From: Magnolia sinica
Taxonomy: Eukaryota; Streptophyta; Magnoliopsida; Magnoliales; Magnoliaceae
Direction: 5' to 3'
DNA: 64,000 nt
NCBI RefSeq assembly: GCF_029962835.1
Contig: NC_080582.1
Span: 70,862,177-70,926,176, forward strand
The position numbers were made by a program, and so were the translations under genes. How positions within the stretch are numbered: the stretch's first letter is position 1; the number at the start of each line of letters is the position of its first letter. Below, piece after piece: positions 44,119 through 56,194 of the stretch. The notes under the pieces were generated by a model. That model did not search any database and was not told the DNA's origin. It was given only the letters and a program-made list of their open reading frames with translations.

Positions 44119-44641
44119 TGTTGTGTTTTTTATATTAAAAATAAATTTAAAAAATTAAAGTTATTTTTAGAAAGTAAATAAATATATTAATTATTTAAAC
44201 TTTCCATAAATAGCGTGTATAGCCAGTTGATAAGAGAAGAGGTTTTTGCTTATGTAACCACGGTTCAAATATCTCGCACTGTCCACGTGCAGCGTGGGCT
44301 GTAGGGCTGCTTAGGCGCTTTTTGGCACTTTATTAGGCACACTTAGCACTTCACACGTGCACATCGTCGTAAGGAGCAAAAAGAGCCTTAATATTTTTGG
44401 CACACGGTTCAAACTTTTTGGGCCATGGTACAACTGGAATTGAACTAGGGTCTACCCTATTGTTTTATTACCTTTTTGTTGATTGAGAGTAGTTGTGACA
44501 TAATTGTACATGTGACACATATATCACGTGTCTCTCATGTGGATACGTTTTTACTGTTGGATAACTGTTTCTGTCTGAATGGGTACAGAAATAACCGCCA
44601 TAGGACAGAGAGTCAAGTCTTTTCATGAAAGGCTATTGTTT
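44119..44641 (+). repeat. Copia element 4 left LTR, first part
   Basis: About 520 bp homologous to 56195-56697. A tRNA-like stretch, TAGCCAGTTGATAAGA with a downstream GGTTCAAATATC, lies at 44222-44278. It is also present in the right LTR (56282-56338). Confidence 0.9.
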
Positions 44642-44973
44642 TTTTTTTTTTTTTTTTAAATATTAAGCACAAAATATACAGAACATGGGGGACTCCTGGG
44701 GACAAAAAGGAGCCAGGAGAACAATACCAACCCTGTACAACACACCACAGAAAAGAGCTCCGCTCTCAGATTTCTCTCAAGGATCCTATTCCCATCGTAT
44801 CTAATCTGTATAGCCTTTTAACTACTCTTGGGAGCTCAGAGAAAGCGAGGTAGGTAGAGTTTTGTCGGGACGATGCCTCAGCCTTGGCAAGCCCATTGGC
44901 AGGGCCGTTACCTTCCCTCGGAACAAGTAAAAATCACAAAAGTGCCCCTTGCCTTCAAATCATTGATTCGGGT

Positions 44974-46191
44974 CTACCAGTATCTCCATTTCCAAGACGG
45001 GGAAGATTTTCCTAAGAACGCATCGACCACGAATTTCGAATCAGATTCCAGGAAAATCCGATTATAACCCCGGTTAATACAAATATGCATTGCATCGAAA
45101 AGGGCCCTGGGCTCCGCTCTATTGTTAGTCCCGACACCATACCTACGGGAGAAAGCAAAGAGAAAGGAGCCGGAGGAATCCCTGCCAATCCCAACACCTC
45201 CAGAATCACCTGGATTCCCCAACGCGACTCCATCAATATTGACTTTTATCTAACCCACCTATGGTCTGGACCACTTTACCACCTGAAAAGATCTCTGGGC
45301 AGGGGTGCAATGCCGAATGTTGAGATGATGAAGAGAGGAGAGGTCAGCTCTAGAAAAGGTTTTGGCTCCAGGGCGTTGGTAGCTAATTCTTCCAAGCCAC
45401 CAAAAGATGCGGTTGACGATTCTAGCCACTGTCGGGTGGACATTGTCAAAGCGAGCCGCATTTCTCGCGTTCCAAAGCTCCTAAAGAATGAGGCAGGGGA
45501 TTGCACATTGAATACGGGAAGGACTCTTACTAGTGGGCAGAACATTCCACTAAGAAGAAAGTCTCTTGCAGACCGAATCCTAGTGTAGAAGGAGGAAATT
45601 GAAGATACTGTTGAAAAACGACCACACTCGGTCAGAAAGGAACCCGTTAATGAAGATGTGGTTAATGGTCTCCAGAAACGGGTCGTAAGGAGAATGATGG
45701 AGGTCATAGCAGCAACATTTAGACGTAAGACTGACACCACGCCCCTGAATTTTGTCATCCATCGGGATCGCGCCTTGGGTCAAACGCCAAACAAGCATCA
45801 AAATCTTCAGGGGGAGAAAGGGGTTCCAGATTCTGTTAGACCACTGCAGACTTTTGTATTTAGCTCTACAAAGAGCCCAGGTAGATTTAACCGTGAAGTT
45901 GCCCGAGCGGTCGTGGGGCCAGAAACGCTCGTCCGGCCCAGGCGAAGTACAGAAACCTTCGACAGTAATATGATCCAAGATGTCCTCTGGCAAGAGAGCA
46001 GCGATAGGCCTTGGAATGTGGGCCCCATCTTGATTGAGGACCTCCCTGATAGACAGGTGAAGAAATCCCTCTGAGATGGACTGAAGGGTGAGATTAACTA
46101 AGGGGCCCAGATCGTACCAATTGCATTTCCAAAAATTCAGATTCCCCTGACTGATGGCCCATTGAGAGACATTTTCAGTGAGGTGGGACAT
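44974..46191 (-). pseudogene. LINE ORF2 C-terminal part: zf-RVT and RNase H
   Basis: 46191-45580 encodes the zf-RVT region of plant LINEs (segments such as ERFWPHDRSGNFTVKSTWAL and RIWNPFLPLKILMLVWRL). 45236-44974 encodes RNase H (GVGIGRDSSGSFLFAFSRRYG, NNRAEPRALFDAM, LESDSKFVVDAF). They are in different frames with a disrupted stretch (45580-45240) between. RNase H would degrade template RNA after reverse transcription. Pseudogenised. Overlapping plus-strand frames here are shadows. Confidence 0.88.
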
Positions 46192-46449
46192 TTTAACGAC
46201 ATGTTTTCACATAGGCGAAGTACCTTGTTGACGAATAGAAGCAGGATCCACTTGAAGAGGCTGACCGTATTTTGAGATGACAAAAACAGCCTAGATACTG
46301 GAGGCAGAGCATGACAGCAACGTCCACGCCATCTTGAATCTCAAGGCTTTAATCACCTCCCTGAGTTTATGGATGCTCAGCCCACCCTCCTCTTTTGGAC
46401 GAGAAATTTTGAGCCAGCTCAACCAATGAAGCTTCTTTTTTCCATCCTG

Positions 46450-47695
46450 CTAGCCCCAGAAAAAATCAGTCATCTTTGCTTCCAATTTATCCAGAATCTG
46501 AGAAGGGATATGAGCTGCCACCATCGAGTGAATTGGGATGCTGCCAAGAACATGATTGATTAGCATACATCTACTGGCCTGAGACAGGTAGCAAGCAGAC
46601 CAACCGAGTATTCTGGACTCAATCTTAGCTATCAACGGGAGATAGAGAGAAAATCTGTTTCTACTTGTGAATAAGGGGACGCCGAGGTAAACGAACGGAG
46701 ATGATGATCCACTTATACCGAGGATCCTTTCCATCTATCTCTTTCTGCCTGAAGGTAGAGAAGGGGCATGGTAGAAGCAACTTTTAGAGGGATTTATTTT
46801 TTGGCCTGAGAGTAACTGATAAGAGGAGAGAAAACTGGCCATAGCTGTAATTGAAGATCTACTTCCGTTGAGGAAAAGTATCGTATCGTCCGCATAGAGC
46901 AGATGAGTGATTTGCTTGCAGCCAAGCTTAAGCTTGAAAGGAGAACAAGCCCCACTAGAAACCAGATTTGAGAAACCTCTTCCAAGTACTTCCACAGCCA
47001 GAATGAAAAGGCTGGGGGAAAGAGGGTCTCCCTGACACGGACCTCTGGAAGACTTGAAGAAACCCGCACCTTCCCCATTGATCAAGACTGAGAACCAAAC
47101 GTTGGTCCAACATTTCTCCACCATTTCAATCCAAGAGTCACCGAAACCGAAACTGGCCAATACTTGTTTAAGAAAGTCCCACTCAATTCGGTCGTATGCC
47201 TTTTCCATGTCAAGCTTCCGGATAATGTTCCCCCCCCTCCCCCCGAACCTTTCGACAAATATCTTGATAAATTTCCTGGGCCAAAGCGATACTTTTGGCA
47301 ATTGATCTTCCTTTAACAAATGCCCCTTGCTTAAGAGAAATTAGCTTGGGAAGGATAGTGGCGAGACGAGAAGCAATAACCTTAGCGAAGATTTTGTAGA
47401 TGTAGTTGCATAGACTTATTGGTCTAAAATCAGAGAAACGCTTGGGGTTACCCCCCTTTGGAATACGGCAGATGAGAGAAGTGGTGAAAGCGCGCCGGAG
47501 GTTGCCTCCTTGGAACAAGTGTGTGACTGCCTTATGGATATCAAAGCCCACGGTGTCCCAACATCCCCTAAAAAAGGCAGCAAACATACCATCCGGGCCA
47601 GGGGGCTCGTCAGTTGGAATTGCCATGACAGCTAGCTTAACCTCCTTCATGGAGGGGAGGTGCATTAAGAAGGCGTTATCAGCCATAGTCAACAA
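46450..47695 (-). pseudogene. LINE ORF2 reverse transcriptase
   Basis: Minus strand: EPPGPDGMFAAFFRGCWD, DFRPISLCNYIYKIFAKVIASRL and KQGAFVKGRSIAKSI (47695-47210); then, in another frame, KLDMEKAYDRIEWDFL, RGPCQGDPLSPSLFILAVE and THLLYADDTILFL with the catalytic YADD (47319-46735); then, after a stop, VYLGVPLFTSRNR and LSQASRCMLINHVL (46734-46450). The first break coincides with a C-run on the + strand at about 47227-47243, so a single-base slip there joins the two main parts. The enzyme would copy element RNA at a nicked target. It is broken by at least one frameshift and one stop, though the catalytic motifs are kept. Confidence 0.92.
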
Positions 47696-48229
47696 CCTTG
47701 GAACGTTTGAAAGGAGATGCGCATTCTGAGCATGATGTTCCGATTGGAAAAGCTTTGCAAAGTAGCCAACTGCTGCTAATTTAATCTGGGTCGGGTCAGA
47801 AATGTTGGAACTAGAGTCGAGCTAAATTTTTGAGATGGAGGAACGCCTGGATCTCTCAGTGGCTTGAAGGTGGAAATACTTGGTGTTTCGGTCTCCTTTC
47901 GATAACCAGTTGGTTCGGGATTTTTGCTTCTAGAAAATTTCTTCCGCTAGTTCCATATTGGCCAGATGACGTCTAGCTTCCGATATAGTGGACTGGCTGA
48001 TGTCGGAGGATCCTAACTACGCTTGGTCCTCCAACGAGGCTAACTTCTGTTCGGCCTCTCTGAGATTTTGAAAAACATTACCGTAAACAGCTCTATTCCA
48101 TTCCCTTAATCTGCATTTAACTTTCCTGATTTTCAACAAGAGGTTTGACATGGGCTGCTCATGAAGATCTTCCATCCATGCATCGAGAACCACCTGATTA
48201 AAGCCCTAGTGAAGCATCCACATTCATTG

Positions 48230-48970
48230 AAAACGGAATGGTTTTGCTATTGAGGGGGGGAGGGGGGATTTCTAGGGACTGCAAGTAGTAAAGGGGAGTG
48301 ATCTGAGTTCACCCAGGGTAGGTGCTGGAACTGGAATTGAGGACTGCAAGACAGCCGATCGCCATTGCAAAAAAACTCTATCAAGACGAGCCTAAACCCG
48401 AGCATTACCGGCCTGATTGTTGCACCAAGTAAAACTATTACCCGAATATCCCACGTCCATGAGAGCAGCTCCATTCATTGCAGCCGCAAACTCGGATGCA
48501 CTTCTGTGGTCAAAGACTCGGCTACCTCTTCGCTCAGAAGGGGAGAGGACAGCGTTAAAATCACTGCTAATGGCCCACGAGCCTGAGATCCCGCTAGCCA
48601 AGGAGGAGATGTCGAGCCAAAGATTTCTTCGCTGGAGCTTAGAACATTTGGCATAAACAATAGAGATAACAAACTTTGTATGGGAGTTAATAACTTGGAC
48701 AGAAAATGAGATCATCTAAGATGATAATTGAGTGACTTGAACCGATAAATATGAGCTGAAAAAGAACCAAAATTTACCTCCAACTTCTGCGTTTGAGAGC
48801 GAGGAATGAAAGCCCAGATTTAACCCCACAGATATTTTTTTCTCCTCTCTTGCCATAGGTTCTAAAATCGCCAACTACCAGGGATTGTGGATTCGAGTGT
48901 GTCTACGTGCAGACTGAAGGGTCGCTGAGTTGGCCACGCCTCTAGTGTTCCAAATGATTACTTTATCCAT
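48230..48970 (-). pseudogene. LINE ORF2 apurinic-type endonuclease
   Basis: Minus-strand frames 48715-48392 and 48474-48247 give FVISIVYAKCSKLQRRNLW, SGSWAISSDFNAVLSPSERRGS, GYSGNSFTWCNNQAG and, after a stop, ARLDRVFLQW, the exonuclease/endonuclease/phosphatase pattern of plant LINEs. The usual GDFN reads SDFN. The N-terminal IWNTRG-type start is near 48960. This domain would nick the target DNA. The region between it and the reverse transcriptase (47700-48230) is heavily broken. Confidence 0.85.
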
Positions 48971-49689
48971 CAGTCACATTGCCGTAGTTGAATGTCCTTT
49001 TACATAGTCTCCTTAGTCTCTCATTCTAGTTCATAGTAACACCACTTCTTCCACCTTTATATGATCGACTACCGCCAGTTCCTTGCATAGCTGAGAAGGA
49101 ATTCCAAGAAGCAAGAAGGGTTCTTGTGTATGGACACAAATCTAAGAAAATAGATGCCTGCCCAGGCTGAGGGAATGCCTCACCTTCTGACAACTGATCA
49201 CCACTGTCTCCCTGTTTTGAGAACTCATCTCCACTATCTTTTTATTCCTGGATAAGATTATAATGTAGGGAATTTATACAAGGGGAGATATCTGTCACCT
49301 GAGGAAGGCTGGATCCATCGTTCAGAGGTTCCTGACGAGCAAAAGAGCCGTTTTCTGTTCTTGAAAAACTTTGGATCAGAGGAAGGACCACCATGATTTG
49401 TTGCGGGTCTAACACTTTACCAAAAAATAGAGAGGGTTGTCCCTCCTTTGAGATCGAGGGAGCAATCTATTGATTCTGATTCAGCTCTTTGAAAGGAGGC
49501 CTACTCTTCCAGAGGTTAATAGGAGAATTGCCCATTGATCTAGAAAGGAAAGGAGGGGGCCTGGGTACCCCAGAATCCATCGGAGGTGTCTGAGATGTAC
49601 CCCGATTCTGATTGGATAGATCCGCTTCATGGTGCGAAGCTGCTACTAGATTCTCAATCAGGCTGATAGAGGGTCCACGAATTTCTTCT

Positions 49690-51123
49690 ACAGACATAGC
49701 CGCCAGATTGAGAGTCGAGGAATCCGGAGGAACATAGTGAAAAGCTGAAGAAACAGAGAAGATATCAAGTATGGGTAAAGGTAGGGGAGGTTCCGAATAG
49801 GGCGGGATAGGATCGGCCTTTGCGACAGGGTGGGGAGGGGAAACAGGGTCAGATTGGGGCTGTGGGACGAGGGGCAGGGAAGGGTCAGGCTCAGACGCCC
49901 GAGGCGGGGATTGGGGAGGAATGTGATCCTGGTTGGAGGAGGAAGGAGGCTCTGATAGAGGGGAACAGGATAATGAGGGGGTTTCTGGGCTCCAATGGAA
50001 GGGAGGGTGTTCAAAGGGAAATTACGACAAATAGTTGTTGGGTGTGAGATGGAGGTCTTCTGGGAGCCATCACAAATAGTTTCCAGACTAGGGCTGCTAG
50101 CCTCCCCTTTTTCCTAGAAGGTAGCTTCTACCCACTCGCGGGTTGATCCGAAAGTGATGGGAGTTGGCGAAGCCTTGGTGGATAGTCCAAATCTGAAATC
50201 GCCACCCTCAATGACACCCAGAATTGGGTAGGAAATACCATTAACGAAGAGATTTCTGATCTTTGAAACCTCCGAGCCGGGGTGCAGCTAAACCCGAACC
50301 CTCACAAATCCTTGGAACGATCCGATAGTTGCAACATTGTCTATTTCCATCACATGACCAAAAGTCGGGGCTAAGCTTCTAATGGCGTCTGTGTACCAAG
50401 AATGGGACCGGATCCCTATCAGCCTAATCTAGGTACCCTAAGAAAACCCAAACTCCTTCGAGGTCCAAACGCGAATATCAACCAGCTCCATCTTTCGATG
50501 TAACTCAGCGTCATCTAAGAAGGTCGACATCACCTCCCTTAACTGAAATTTCATAAGGAACTTTGCTGCAGTTAACCTGATGATCTCTACCTTTGCTGCA
50601 GAAAGCTTAGAGGCCCGAAAAGAGGTAATGAGCTGCATTAGAGAGATTGAGGTGTTACATACTGTCACCACCAGCGCAGAGGAAAGGGAAACTCGAAGCC
50701 TCTCAACCACCTTGGGGTCTGCCGAAACTGAAAATCTCTCATCTTTTGAGGGATTTCCGGAGTGAACGTTTTCCGCCCGTAGAGGGCTAATCCTGGGAGG
50801 GGGTTGTGGGGCCGCCATATCATGTAGGAACTCACCAGGGGGTTTTGAGCAACAGGGGAAGGCAACACAGGGGCAGACCGAGACGAGGAAGATGCCTTTA
50901 TCTTCTGAATTCTTGTAAACTCAATCAAAACGATCCGGCCATCAATCCTCCTACCATTCAGGCACCGAATCACATTTATGGCATCCTTCTCATAGCAGAA
51001 CCTGATGAATCCAAAACCCTTGGATTGTTTGGATATCTTATCCGAAGGGATGAAAGCCTCAGAGATTTTTCCAAATATGCCGAAAATCCGAAATAGGTCT
51101 TCAGCTGTAGTATCAAAGGTCAA
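49690..51123 (-). pseudogene. LINE ORF1: RRM RNA-binding protein
   Basis: Starts near 51123 with an RNA-recognition motif: TAEDLFRIFGIFGKISEAFIP and KGFGFIRFCYEKDAINVIRCLNGRRIDGRIVLIEF. A second region (50818-50150) looks like the DUF4283-type domain common in plant LINE ORF1 (FLMKFQLREVMSTFLDD, then FVRVRV and a NLFVNGISYPILG-like stretch). A Pro/Leu-rich tail (50014-49690) follows. Interrupted by stops at about 50437, 50428 and others. ORF1 protein binds the element's RNA. This is the 5' end of the LINE; about 110 bp of leader lie beyond. Confidence 0.8.
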
Positions 51124-51236
51124 ATTTCCTGCAAAGAGAGAAAGGTTTGGGGGTGGGGGGGAGTGCGAGCGGACGGGCTACCAAGGTCGCTCAGATTCCC
51201 CCATCTATAACTGGAGATCGGTTAGACTAAATGGGT

Positions 51237-51715
51237 ATGAAAGGCTATTGTTTGCTATGAATGGGTATGAATTTCTTGAAAAGGCACATTAACATCTCCT
51301 TGGGAAGAAATCCATAACCTTTCAATTGATATAAATCCTAGATACTATAATCCAGAAGTTAACACTCTTAATTCTTAAGATTATATCATCTTTTGTGCAA
51401 TTACTCTCGATTTGACCTCTTGCTAAGTTTTTTCTGAACGTCTTAAATGCATATTAGTGTTAATATGAGAGATCTATTCAACACTTAAATGCGCAAATTT
51501 TCGTGTTGAAATTCAGATTGAGAGTTCATTGTATCCTGAAGACAATTTGCAGATTTCATTCGTTTGCACTGGCTAGAACTTCCAAAAAAAGGGCAATAAA
51601 TCTGTCTTGAGAAATTGACTATTCAAGTCGAGCCTTGAACTTGATAGATCTGATTGTCTCGTTATCTTTTTCTTCTATCCTCTATTGTGTACAAGAAACA
51701 TTTAATTTTCTAACA
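51237..51715 (+). repeat. Copia element 4 left LTR, second part
   Basis: Continues the LTR after the LINE (GGCTATTGTTTGCTATGAATG) and aligns with 56682-57152 to the terminal TTCTAACA. The repeated ATGAAAGGCTATTG at its start is the LINE target duplication. Confidence 0.9.
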
Positions 51716-51744
51716 TTAAAGATAAATTTAATTATCTTTTCACA

Positions 51745-54700
51745 ATGGAAGCAATTCATTCCATTCAAGTTATGAACCAAGACTTTGTATGACTGGATCG
51801 TTTCGACGGTCAATTCTTCTCAAGATGACAGTAGAAGATGCTTTTCTTTCTGACTACTCTTAAGTTATCCTACATTCTAGATGATGATTTGTCTTCTCTA
51901 CCCGAGCCAAAAGAAGACGACTCAGGTCAAGTGAAGGCATAGCAGAAGAAAGGAAGGAGGACGATTTTCTATGCAAAGGTCATATCCTAAAGCTCTCTCT
52001 AATTCTATTTATAATTCATACTGTAAAATATCACCTGCTAAAGATCTGTGGACAACATTAGATTAAAAATATTTTAAAGAAATCAGTACTCAGAAATTTC
52101 TAATTGACAATTATGTCCACTTCAAGTTTAAAAATGATCAGCTAATTCTCTCCCAAGAACCGAACTACAGAACTTAGTTGATGAATTGAAGATCGGTGGG
52201 TATAAATCTTCTTGAAGAATTCCTGGTCAGTGTAATAATTACAAAATTACCCTCATTATGGTTTGATTATAAAAATAAACTGAAACATAATAAGAGGAAA
52301 TACACTCTTGAAGGGCTTCAACAACATCTTCGTATAGAAGAAGAGTCTAAAAACTGAGACAAGAAAGAAAATACTTCGAAAAATCATTCTAAAGCAAATA
52401 TCATAGAAGATGACAAGCTAAAATTTTAGAACTCTAAATCTATTCTCCCAAAGAAAGATATAGAGTTTAAGAAAAAGGGAAAGAAAAAGGGCAAGTGTTA
52501 CTTCTGCAATAAGCCAGGACACTACATAAAGGAATATCGACACAGGAAGAAGCAACTGAAAGCTCAGGCTAATATGACAGAAGACTAACTTGTAGCAATG
52601 GTTACTGAAGCTAACACAGTAATATCCGAATGTGGATGGTGGATAGATACTGGTGTAACTATTCACATCTCGAAGGGCCAAAACATCTTCAAGACCTATT
52701 AAGGTATTACAACTGGACAAGAAGTGAAGATGGGTAATAACGTTCGTACGAACATTGTTGGAAAAGGAACATTCGAGCTTCAGTTTACATCAGGCAAAAG
52801 ACTGACACTAACAAATGTATTGCATGTACTTGATATGTCTAAAAATCTAGTATCAGACGATCTTCTCAATAAGAAAGGATTCAAAATAGTGATTGAGTCA
52901 GATAAGTTGGTTATCACCAAGAATGGTAAGTTTGTAGGCAAAGGATATTCATGTAATAGTATGATTAAACTAAATAATAATAATAATAATAATAATGTTT
53001 TCGTTTATATAGTAGATTTTATATCTTTATGGCATGCTAGAATATGTTATGGTAATTATCATTCAATTAAAAGAATGATAATACTAAGACTTATACCAAA
53101 ATATGGAATACAAGAAGAAGGAAAATGTGATGTATATGTCCATTTTAAAATAATCAAAAAACTATTTGGGACTGACAAGAGAAAATAACAACCCTTGGAG
53201 TTAATTCATTCCGATATCTGTGATTTAAATAATAACTTAACTCGTGGAGGAAAAATATATTTTATCACATTTATTGATGACTTTACTAGATTTTCCTATA
53301 TATACATGATAAAATCTAAAAATGAAGCCTTTGAAAAGTTTAAGCTTTCTAAGGTCGAAGTGGAAAATCATTTGAATGTAAAGATTAAAACCCTCAGAAG
53401 TGATAGAGGGGGGTGAGTGCTCTTCTAATGAATTCAATGAGTTCTGTGAATTAAACAGTACAATCCATGAATTTACGACACCTTACACACTTCAATAAAA
53501 TGGCCTAGCGAAATGCAAAAATAGGACGTTAGTTGAGATAATTAATTGTATGATATTAAATTCTCAATTACCACTGAATTTGTGGGGAAAACTTTATTAA
53601 CAGCAAATCATATTTTAAATGCTATCCCACATAAAAAATTGGATATCTCCCTATATGAATTGTAGAAAAAGAAGAAACTATATCTTCATTATTATATGTG
53701 TAGGGAACTATAACAGAAGTCAGGATTATTAATTCTAAGAGAGTAAAGTTAGGTCTTGGAGGAATTAAGTGTGCTTTTGTGGGTTATGGGATTCATAGTC
53801 TCATATGTAGATTCCTGGTTCTAGAACAAACTACTTTTGCCGACAAAAACATAATTATAGAGTCTAGGGATACTATATTTTTTAAAAATATGGTATACAA
53901 AGACTATATGAATGATCATAGAAAAAACATGCTAATGAAAATAAAGTAGAACTAATGAATGAAAAATCTAGTAGCATTCATGATAAAACTCATATTCATC
54001 CAAAAGGAAATGAACTAAGAAGATTAAAAAGGGCAAGAAAAGAAACATCTTTTGGCCCAGATTTCGATATGTTCCTTATAAAAGGGGATATAAATGAAAT
54101 AAGAAAGGAGATTACTCTACTACTAAGTATTGAAAGTGATCCATCAACACTTAGTGAAGCTCTCTCATCTCCTGATGTATAATTTTAGAGGGAAGCCATC
54201 AATAATAAAATAAATTCCATAATCTCCAATAACATATGGTGTTTGGTCGATCTTCCACCAGGTTCAAAGCTTATATTATGTAAGTGGATTTTTAAAAGAA
54301 AGTTCAATCTTGATAGAACCATAAATAAATTTAAAGCTGTATTGGTAGCCAAAGGTTTTTGACAAAAGGAAGGTACTGATTTTTTTGATACATATAATCT
54401 TATTGCTCGTATATCTACCATTAAGACTTTAATTGCTCTTGTAGCAATTCGTCACTTAGTAATCCATCAAATAGATGCCAAAATGAAATTGTTGAATGGT
54501 GATCTAGATGAGGAAGTCTATATGGAACAACCTTAAGGATTTGTTCAACCTGGGTAAGAGAAGAAAGTGTGTAAACTAGTCAAATCTCTCTATGAGCTCA
54601 AGCAAGCTCTTAAGCAATGACATGAGTAGTTTGATCAAGTAGAACAATCTAAAGGTTTTAAAGTAAACTAAGCAGATAAGTACATATATATTAAAGGTCA

Positions 54701-55620
54701 AATCATTATATGCCTATATGTAGATTGTATGCTAATATTTGGACCAAATAAAGACTGTGTGAAATAAACTAAAAAGTTTCTAAGTACTAACTTCAACATG
54801 AAGGATATGGGTAAAGGCAATGTAATATTAGGTTTTAAGATTTATAATCTTAATGATAGAATAGCCTTAATACAATCTCATTACCTAGAGAAAGTGTCAA
54901 AGAAGTTTAATTATTATGATGGTAAACCAGTTTTAACCCTATTTGATCCAAGTATTAAATTGGTTAAAAATACTGGTACATGTAAAGCGCAACAAGAATA
55001 TGCGAGTGTTATTGGGAGTTAAATGTATGTAATGAATTGGATTAAACCCGATATATCATTCATAGTATGAATGCTAAGCAGGTATACAAGTAATCCAGGA
55101 CAAGTACACTGAAATGCGATTTCGAGAGTTTTAAAGTATCTAAGAGGAACCATAAATTATGGACTGCATTATAAATTATATCCCACTGTATTTGAAGGGT
55201 ATAATGATGCAAGCTGGAATGCATATAGCATAGAATTTAAATCTACAAGTGGCTGGATATTCACTCTTGGAGGATGAACAATATCATGGGCATCTAAGAA
55301 ACAAATGTGCATATCTCACTCTATAATGGAAAGTGAATTTATTGCACTTGACGCTACTTGTAAAGAAGGTGAATGGCTAAGATACTGATGGAAATTCCGT
55401 ATTGACTAAAACCTACTCCTACCATATCTATCTTTTGTAATAGTCAAGCTACTCATTATCGTGCTAGAAATATAAACTTAAGGCATAACTTTGTTAAAGG
55501 ATTGCTTAGAAATGAAGTAATCACATTGAAATATGTTAAATCCATCATGATCTTAGCAGATCCCTTGACAAAAGGTTTATCAAGAAATCAAATAAGAGAA
55601 CCACTAAATGAATGTGGCTA
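51745..55620 (+). pseudogene. Ty1/copia element 4 gag-pol polyprotein, multiply broken
   Basis: Gag start near 51746 (MEAIHSIQVMNQDFV), then MLFFLTTLKLSYILDDD and a zinc knuckle CYFCNKPGHYIKEY (near 52500; last Cys changed to Tyr). Protease site WWIDTGVTIHIS near 52640 (DTGA changed to DTGV), then FTSGKRLTLTNVLHVLDMSKNLVS (52724 on). Integrase: LIHSDICDL, FITFIDDFTRFSY, IKTLRSDRGG (53195-53416), TPYTLQ-stop-NGLA. Reverse transcriptase: ILCKWIFKRKFN, FDTYNLIARISTIKTLIALVA, IHQIDAKMKLLNGDLDEEVYMEQP (54270-54535), with YVDD changed to YVDC near 54720. RNase H: STSGWIFTLGG, IMESEFIALDATCKEGEWL (55230-55390), ending ADPLTKGLSRNQIREPLNECG. An (AAT)n run at 52975-52996 sits in the protease-integrase linker. 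Many stops; not functional. Confidence 0.9.
52975..52996. repeat. (AAT)n microsatellite
   Basis: Seven or so AAT units inside the copia element 4 reading frame, giving a poly-Asn run in translation. A simple expansion. Confidence 0.9.
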
Positions 55621-56194
55621 AGATCTATAAAGATATAACTTTCACTCTTGATGGCAACCTTACCTATGTTTTGAAATATAGGCTAGATTCAATGGGACAA
55701 ACAAGTCAAGTATGTGACAGAAAGATACACTAGAAAAAGAAAATTTGAGTTTTATTCCTCAAAGTCTAGTGTTTGGTTTCTGCATTTCATAAGAGGCTGA
55801 GTCCTAATTCTTAATAGATCTATAAGCAGACTTTGCTGAGATTAAGCAGAATCATCTTTGATATATCTACCTATATGAGTAGAGAAGTGAGGCCGATTTT
55901 GAATAGATTGGGATCATCTCTAGAATACTTATGAAATAAGGATACGCACAAGGGTAGAAATGTGCGAACTTTTAGATTTCTAGTTATATATGAATAGATG
56001 TGTGTTATGTGTCCGGTGAATCATATAAAGTCCTTAGTTCAAGATTAATGGGTCACTAAGTACTTAGCATAACTTTGATATGTATACACAAAAGTAAAGG
56101 TTCAAATCCAAAAGATACCTTTACTTATAGACCTTTTTATACTGATATGTCATTCGTTTTAGAATCTGATTTTATTTTTGAAATTGTGGGGGAT

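Larger units (their letters stand above)
44642..51236 (-). mobile_element. Near full-length L1-type LINE inserted in copia LTR
   Basis: About 6.6 kb on the minus strand. Its poly-A tail appears as a T-run at about 44640-44657. It is flanked by ATGAAAGGCTATTG (44625-44638 and 51237-51250, extendable by three T), a classic LINE target duplication. The other LTR of copia element 4 (56682-56700) shows the uninterrupted site. It carries ORF1 with an RRM domain, then ORF2 with endonuclease, reverse transcriptase, zf-RVT and RNase H, all in the order of plant L1 elements. Confidence 0.93.

Noticed and set aside
45085-46074. Plus-strand open frames over the LINE 3' half
   Set aside because: Shadows of the minus-strand zf-RVT and RNase H coding sequence.
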